From Woeseia sp. (lineage in GTDB: Bacteria; Pseudomonadota; Gammaproteobacteria; Steroidobacterales; Woeseiaceae), in the NCBI GenBank assembly GCA_018701055.1, contig JABIUH010000114.1, forward strand, positions 1 through 11,713: a stretch of DNA of 11,713 bases, read 5' to 3'. Made by a program: the position numbers and the translations under genes. Below are positions 8,351-11,713 of this stretch, piece by piece. The notes beneath the pieces are model-generated. The model saw only the letters and a program-made list of their open reading frames with translations. It did not search any database and was not told the origin of the DNA. The number at the start of each line of letters is the position of its first letter. Position 1 is the first letter of the stretch.

Positions 8351-9124
8351 ATGACACACGACGAAGAGTATGGCGACAATATGGTGACAATGCTTGAGCT
8401 TATTTGGGGCGAAGGTTATATGGCACCCGGCGGGCCCGGTAATGTCGCAAAGTTGTTGTCGGGTATTGAGACACAAGGCAAACGAATTTTGGACATTGGT
8501 TGTGGAATCGGTGGCCCGGCACTCGAAATGGCGAAAAGTCACGGCGCTCAAGTGGTCGGAATCGATCTCGAGGCGCCACTGATCGAGCGAGCGAATCAAT
8601 CTGCTCATGATTTGGGATTGGCGGGCCGGTGTGGCTTTCAAGCAGTTGACGCTGGCGACCTGCCATTTGCCAATGAGTCGTTTGACGTCGTTATTAACTC
8701 CGGTGCTTTTACGCAAACGCCAAACAAGAATGAAATTTTTGCCGAGGCATTTCGAGTTTTGAAACGCGGTGGAACCTTGAGTTCCTACGATTGGTTAAAG
8801 AGTCCGGGCGAATTCTCAGAGGACATGCTCTATTGGTTCAAGATGGAAGAGCTCACTTACGCACTCGAAACGCTTGAAGGATTTAGCCAATATTTCGACG
8901 CGGCCGGATTCGTCAATGTCGCTAGTGAGGATGCGACCGCCTGGTATCGGGAAGAGGCGCGTCGCGAATACGATCTCCTAAAAGGTGATTTTTATCCGCG
9001 CATGGTCGAATTGCTGGGGCAAAAAGACGCTGATCATTTTGTAGAAAATTGGCGCTCATTAGTTGTCGTCATCGACAATGGAGAAATGCGTCAGGGATAT
9101 TGTCGCGGTCAGCGCCCAATATAA
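8351..9124 (+). CDS. SAM-dependent class I methyltransferase, phosphoethanolamine N-methyltransferase-like
   Basis: A 257-residue cytosolic methyltransferase. SAM-binding motif I is RILDIGCGIGG (45-55), followed by the acidic residue Asp72 in VVGIDLE, then DAGDLPF (100-106) and FDVVINSGAFTQT, and a motif with VLKRGGTLSSYDW after it. The opening LIWGEGYMAPGGP just before motif I is characteristic of the phosphoethanolamine/sarcosine N-methyltransferase-like group, and the C-terminal half with EELTYALETLEGF also fits that group. The start is supported by AAGGA at 8339-8343, 7 bp before the ATG. The gene is divergent from the PhyH-family oxygenase. Its stop is only 15 bp from the stop of the convergent pseudokinase gene, with no recognisable terminator hairpin between them. 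Family confidence is high; an amine, phosphobase or other small-molecule acceptor is an inference. Confidence 0.9.
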   Translation: MTHDEEYGDNMVTMLELIWGEGYMAPGGPGNVAKLLSGIETQGKRILDIGCGIGGPALEMAKSHGAQVVGIDLEAPLIERANQSAHDLGLAGRCGFQAVDAGDLPFANESFDVVINSGAFTQTPNKNEIFAEAFRVLKRGGTLSSYDWLKSPGEFSEDMLYWFKMEELTYALETLEGFSQYFDAAGFVNVASEDATAWYREEARREYDLLKGDFYPRMVELLGQKDADHFVENWRSLVVVIDNGEMRQGYCRGQRPI

Positions 9125-9139
9125 ATTTTTTAACGCTGA

Positions 9140-10951
9140 CTAACCATCGTCATCAACGACAATCACTTCCAATACGTTAACCTCATTTTTTAGCGCAAGT
9201 TCAGACTGCGCGTACACGTAAAAAGACTCGGGTCCTTCGATCACAGCGTCAGAAACGATTGGAATATAGACTGTCATGCTTTTTTGACCTGCGCTGAAAA
9301 TTTCTGTACCTACACCTAGTTCGGCGTAATCGACATCGGTTTTCGCCGTGTTTTCGCCAGTCCACCAAATGACTGACGCACTTTTATTCGTGCTGCCATT
9401 TCGACGTAATGAAACTGCCGCCATACTTTGACTTTCGTTCACTGTAAGCGACTGTTTGTCGAAAACTATGTCACCAAGGGAAAGTTCGGCAGCGGCAGCC
9501 GGAATCGCAACGGCTTCTATTACATCGATACTCGCATTGTCGGTTGCCTTTTCAAAAAACACTGTCGATGCCGGTATGAATTCTGTCTTAACCTGCAACG
9601 CATCGTTTTCCAGGGATGAGTGAATAGCACTAGCCTGCAAGGTTTGTTCGTCTGACATTTCGCTGGTTGTGTCAGCCCCGCCGGTTTTAGCCGTCACCAT
9701 TGGATCTGCTTCTTCGTCTTGTGCAATATACTCCCCGATTTCGCCCTCTAATGTCCGCTCGACCTGCTCAGCTAACGTCGGTGGAGCTTCAGCGGTCTCA
9801 ACGACAAGCGCTTCTGCGGCAGGAGAGTAATTGCCGGGTTCAGAATCAACATTAGTTTGCTCGGTTATTATCGGATCCTGCGAAACCTGAGCGATGACCT
9901 GATTCCTCCAGTCCGAAAGTTTATCGCTAATGACATCGAAACTTGGCTGCAGAAAAATGGCAATTGCACCGAGCGCAACCAATGCGGCGAGCGGTTTAAG
10001 CATTCGATTGGAGCTGGCTTTACGGTCGGGTATGGGTACGTGCAAAGTTTCATTGCCGGTCACGCCAAATTCCTCGACAAACTCCACGACTGTCGGTGTT
10101 CTTCTGTCGAAATGCAGCGTAAGTGCTCGCGTCAGCGCCTTCCGGCGATGGCGAGGCAAGTGCCCGACCGGGCGAAGTTTAATTCCCTTCCGACGTGCCT
10201 GTGTTCGCGAGATTCCGTCATAGGCGGGTTCACCTGCGAGCATCTCATACGCGATTGCGGCAAGGCTGTAAATATCCTCAACTGATTTGAGTGGTTTCGA
10301 CGAGCCGGTTTGCCGGCTGGCCATAATGTCGAAAGACTGCTTCAACACTTCAGACGCAAAGTCGATAATTTTGACGTCCAAGTTGTGGGTAACAACAATC
10401 GAGTCCGGCGTAAGGTTGCCGTGCGTGAACCCATGTTTATGCATATGTGTCAGTGCATCCGCGACGCTGCGGATGACCGCATTGACTTCGTTTTTGGAGA
10501 ATGCTTCTGTCGAGCTTCCGTCCAAAATTGACCGCAACGACATGCCTTCGAGCAATTCCATCGTGAAAAAGACCGACTGGTTGTCGACACCAAAATCAAT
10601 GCTTCGTGCAATGCTGATGTGTGGGATTTTGACAAGCTCTGCAAACCGGCTGGCAAATCGACCCACCAACTGCACCTGACTCTCGCGGAGCGCAAGTAAT
10701 TCAATGCTGATGCGTTGTTCGTGTCTCGCGGCCTTGGAAATTTGCTGGTCGATGGCTTCGTAGATTTCGCCACGCGTACCGGATCCGACGTAATTGTCTA
10801 TTAGATATCGGTTGCCAACCATTCGTGCCGATTCGGGAGCATCGAAATCTGTGAAAATCGGTGTCCGAGCCGGATTCATCGATTCATTGACCTCGCCAAT
10901 ATTCAGGCTCAAATACTCTGGCTTCAGATCGCGATTTTGCTTCGGTTCCAT
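9140..10951 (-). CDS. Membrane-anchored Ser/Thr pseudokinase with C-terminal Calx-beta domain
   Basis: A 603-residue protein with three parts. Residues about 45-295 are a bacterial PknB-like kinase fold: YVGSGTRGEIYEA (Gly-rich loop intact, 56-61), MELLEGMSL, HGNLTPDSIVV, VKIIDFAS and VEDIYSLAAIAYEMLAGEPAY. The catalytic residues are altered: the beta-3 Lys position is Glu84 (ISIELL), HRD is HGN with Asn179 at the catalytic Asp, the following Lys is Thr181, the metal-binding Asn is Ser184, and DFG is DFA (Asp197 kept). Residues 319-336 form one transmembrane helix, then an acidic linker, then a Calx-beta domain (about 490-601; VDYAELGVG, IVSDAVIEGPESFYVY). The N-terminus should be cytoplasmic and the Calx-beta domain periplasmic. 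It would bind rather than phosphorylate partners, perhaps relaying an envelope signal. The ATG at 10951 has no clear ribosome site; Met25 (ATG at 10879) has GAGGT 10 bp upstream and is a good alternative start. Confidence 0.88.
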   Translation of the reverse strand: MEPKQNRDLKPEYLSLNIGEVNESMNPARTPIFTDFDAPESARMVGNRYLIDNYVGSGTRGEIYEAIDQQISKAARHEQRISIELLALRESQVQLVGRFASRFAELVKIPHISIARSIDFGVDNQSVFFTMELLEGMSLRSILDGSSTEAFSKNEVNAVIRSVADALTHMHKHGFTHGNLTPDSIVVTHNLDVKIIDFASEVLKQSFDIMASRQTGSSKPLKSVEDIYSLAAIAYEMLAGEPAYDGISRTQARRKGIKLRPVGHLPRHRRKALTRALTLHFDRRTPTVVEFVEEFGVTGNETLHVPIPDRKASSNRMLKPLAALVALGAIAIFLQPSFDVISDKLSDWRNQVIAQVSQDPIITEQTNVDSEPGNYSPAAEALVVETAEAPPTLAEQVERTLEGEIGEYIAQDEEADPMVTAKTGGADTTSEMSDEQTLQASAIHSSLENDALQVKTEFIPASTVFFEKATDNASIDVIEAVAIPAAAAELSLGDIVFDKQSLTVNESQSMAAVSLRRNGSTNKSASVIWWTGENTAKTDVDYAELGVGTEIFSAGQKSMTVYIPIVSDAVIEGPESFYVYAQSELALKNEVNVLEVIVVDDDG

Positions 10952-11455
10952 TGGCTTATCCGGTCACGGCGTCGTTGCTGTCTGGCAATATTCATCCCGA
11001 TTGGCTCGCGTGCCAAGTACCTCCTGGTTGCGACTTCATATGCTGCACGATATTTGAGCCCTATCCGCCTGAAATCTAACGGAGAGGCATATCACAGAAT
11101 GGGCACTCTAAGTTTGATCTGTGGTTGCCCGTAGCAATTATGGGTCAAGTGCTGCGCGTGTTTTCGGCGCCGATGTTGGGCAGAGTAGAAGGATTAATCT
11201 GGTATTTCGCGCGTTCACAGGAGAATAAAGGGTCAGATATATTTTCGTATTTTCGCCGTCGAGGTCTGACACCGGTCGCGAAGAGCGGGTAATAATCGGA
11301 TCGGAGCGTTAAGGGCGATTTGTTACTCTTCCATTAACGTAAGTAAAAATTTCAGCTTGCTACCGAACGCATCTGCTGTTTTCGATCAAAGCAGACCATC
11401 CATAGGCGATGTGAATTCCATACGTCAAAGCCCAACTAGGTCTATAGTAGGCGGG
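10952..11455. other. Intergenic region of about 500 bp without a convincing gene
   Basis: This gap separates the pseudokinase gene (minus strand) from a small plus-strand gene, so it should hold the promoters of both. I found no open frame with recognisable protein character, no clear sigma70 pair and no tRNA. A REP-like inverted repeat lies at 11230-11272. TATAGT at 11443-11448 ends only 7 bp before the downstream ATG, which would imply an almost leaderless transcript if it is a real -10 box, but no matching -35 box was seen. Confidence 0.6.
11230..11272. repeat. REP-like inverted repeat (GGGTCAGA / TCTGACAC arms)
   Basis: GGGTCAGA (11230-11237) is matched by TCTGACAC (11265-11272) as an inverted repeat, 7 of 8 positions pairing, around a 27-base AT-rich loop that contains ATTTTCG twice. 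Arms of the GGGTCAGA type are common in intergenic repeats of gammaproteobacteria mobilised by REP-associated tyrosine transposases. That link is from general knowledge. Only one copy is in the window, so repetition across the genome is not shown here. Confidence 0.4.
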
Positions 11456-11713
11456 ATGATTGAAGAACCCTCAGAAGTGCGTCGATCCTACGAAATGTTA
11501 TCCGTTGAGCGAGCAGAGCCTCCGGCTGGCACGGAAGGTGGCAACTGGCATTGCTATTCGATTGCCTTTGACGGCAGCAACAGCATTCAGGGCTGCCGGC
11601 AAGGGAGTCTCAGCGTTGTGACCAAGGCAGTGGAGGAGATTGTTGCTCAATTGAACGAACGGCACAGAGGCAAACACGGTCGCGTCCATCTCGTCCCGAC
11701 ACCGAAGAAAAAA
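11456..11713 (+). CDS. Small unrecognised protein, 3' end beyond the window
   Basis: An open frame of 86 codons runs from ATG 11456 to the window edge. It begins MIEEPSEVRRSYEMLSVE, continues with GGNWHCYSIAFDGSNSIQG, then CRQGSLSVVTKAVEEIVAQL, and ends in a basic stretch HRGKHGRVHLVPTPKKK. The pattern is a short beta-rich segment followed by an amphipathic helix and a Lys-rich tail, so the stop is probably not far beyond the edge. There is no signal peptide or membrane segment. The ribosome site is weak (AGGCGG directly before ATG). I have a faint impression of similar small conserved proteobacterial proteins but cannot name a family or function. The coding call rests on the long open frame and its protein-like composition. 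Confidence 0.6.
   Translation, partial: MIEEPSEVRRSYEMLSVERAEPPAGTEGGNWHCYSIAFDGSNSIQGCRQGSLSVVTKAVEEIVAQLNERHRGKHGRVHLVPTPKKK

Noticed and set aside
8267..8716. A 149-codon minus-strand frame opposite the methyltransferase
   Set aside because: It is antisense to a clear methyltransferase and crosses the shared control region. Its composition is not protein-like (a long Leu run near the end, no domain).
10937..11134. A 65-codon plus-strand frame overlapping the pseudokinase 5' end
   Set aside because: It begins antisense to the pseudokinase coding region and is rich in Arg, Ser and Cys, as expected from shadow translation. It has no ribosome site or recognisable motif.
1..11713. CRISPR array, tRNA/rRNA genes, insertion sequences, prophage or toxin-antitoxin genes
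   Set aside because: No spaced direct repeats, cloverleaf pattern, transposase motifs or phage genes were seen on either strand.

Overview
The window looks like the chromosome of a Gram-negative bacterium. Mixed GC content, a Sec-exported solute-binding protein, GGDEF/EAL remnants and a trans-envelope kinase-like protein with a Calx-beta tail suggest a proteobacterium, probably a marine gammaproteobacterium. That lineage call is an inference from gene content; no rRNA, tRNA or marker gene is present.

Layout. (1) 1-2475, plus strand: the 3' two thirds of an acyl-CoA synthetase/AMP-ligase, followed 13 bp later by a periplasmic branched-chain-amino-acid-type binding protein. This looks like the end of a Liv-type ABC transporter operon. 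(2) 2507-3705, minus strand: a full-length but broken GcvT-family (folate-dependent aminomethyltransferase/demethylase-like) gene with two in-frame stops, one frameshift and no usable start. (3) 3803-5122, plus: an intact class III PLP aminotransferase resembling glutamate-1-semialdehyde aminomutase, divergent from the GcvT relic. (4) 5187-7381, minus: a broken GGDEF-EAL gene with one frameshift and a TAA stop at the codon of the catalytic Glu of the EAL motif; its GGDEF motif is also degenerate. (5) 7471-8280, minus, and 8351-9124, plus: an intact phytanoyl-CoA-dioxygenase-type Fe(II)/2-oxoglutarate oxygenase and an intact SAM methyltransferase, divergent across 70 bp. (6) 9140-10951, minus: a membrane-anchored pseudokinase with a Calx-beta C-terminal domain. 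(7) 10952-11455: about 500 bp without a convincing gene, carrying a REP-like inverted repeat. (8) 11456 to the end, plus: the start of a small unrecognised protein.

How the genes may work together. The first part (AMP-ligase, solute-binding protein, GcvT relic, aminotransferase) has the flavour of uptake and catabolism of an amino or methylated compound, with the GcvT step lost. The PhyH/methyltransferase pair may share a control region. The two broken genes sit between intact ones, still align over their full lengths and carry only a few lesions, which indicates recent and ongoing gene loss. No defence system, CRISPR array, phage or insertion sequence is visible, and I do not claim a new multi-gene system. 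The most unusual objects are the pseudokinase/Calx-beta protein and the EAL gene broken at its catalytic codon.
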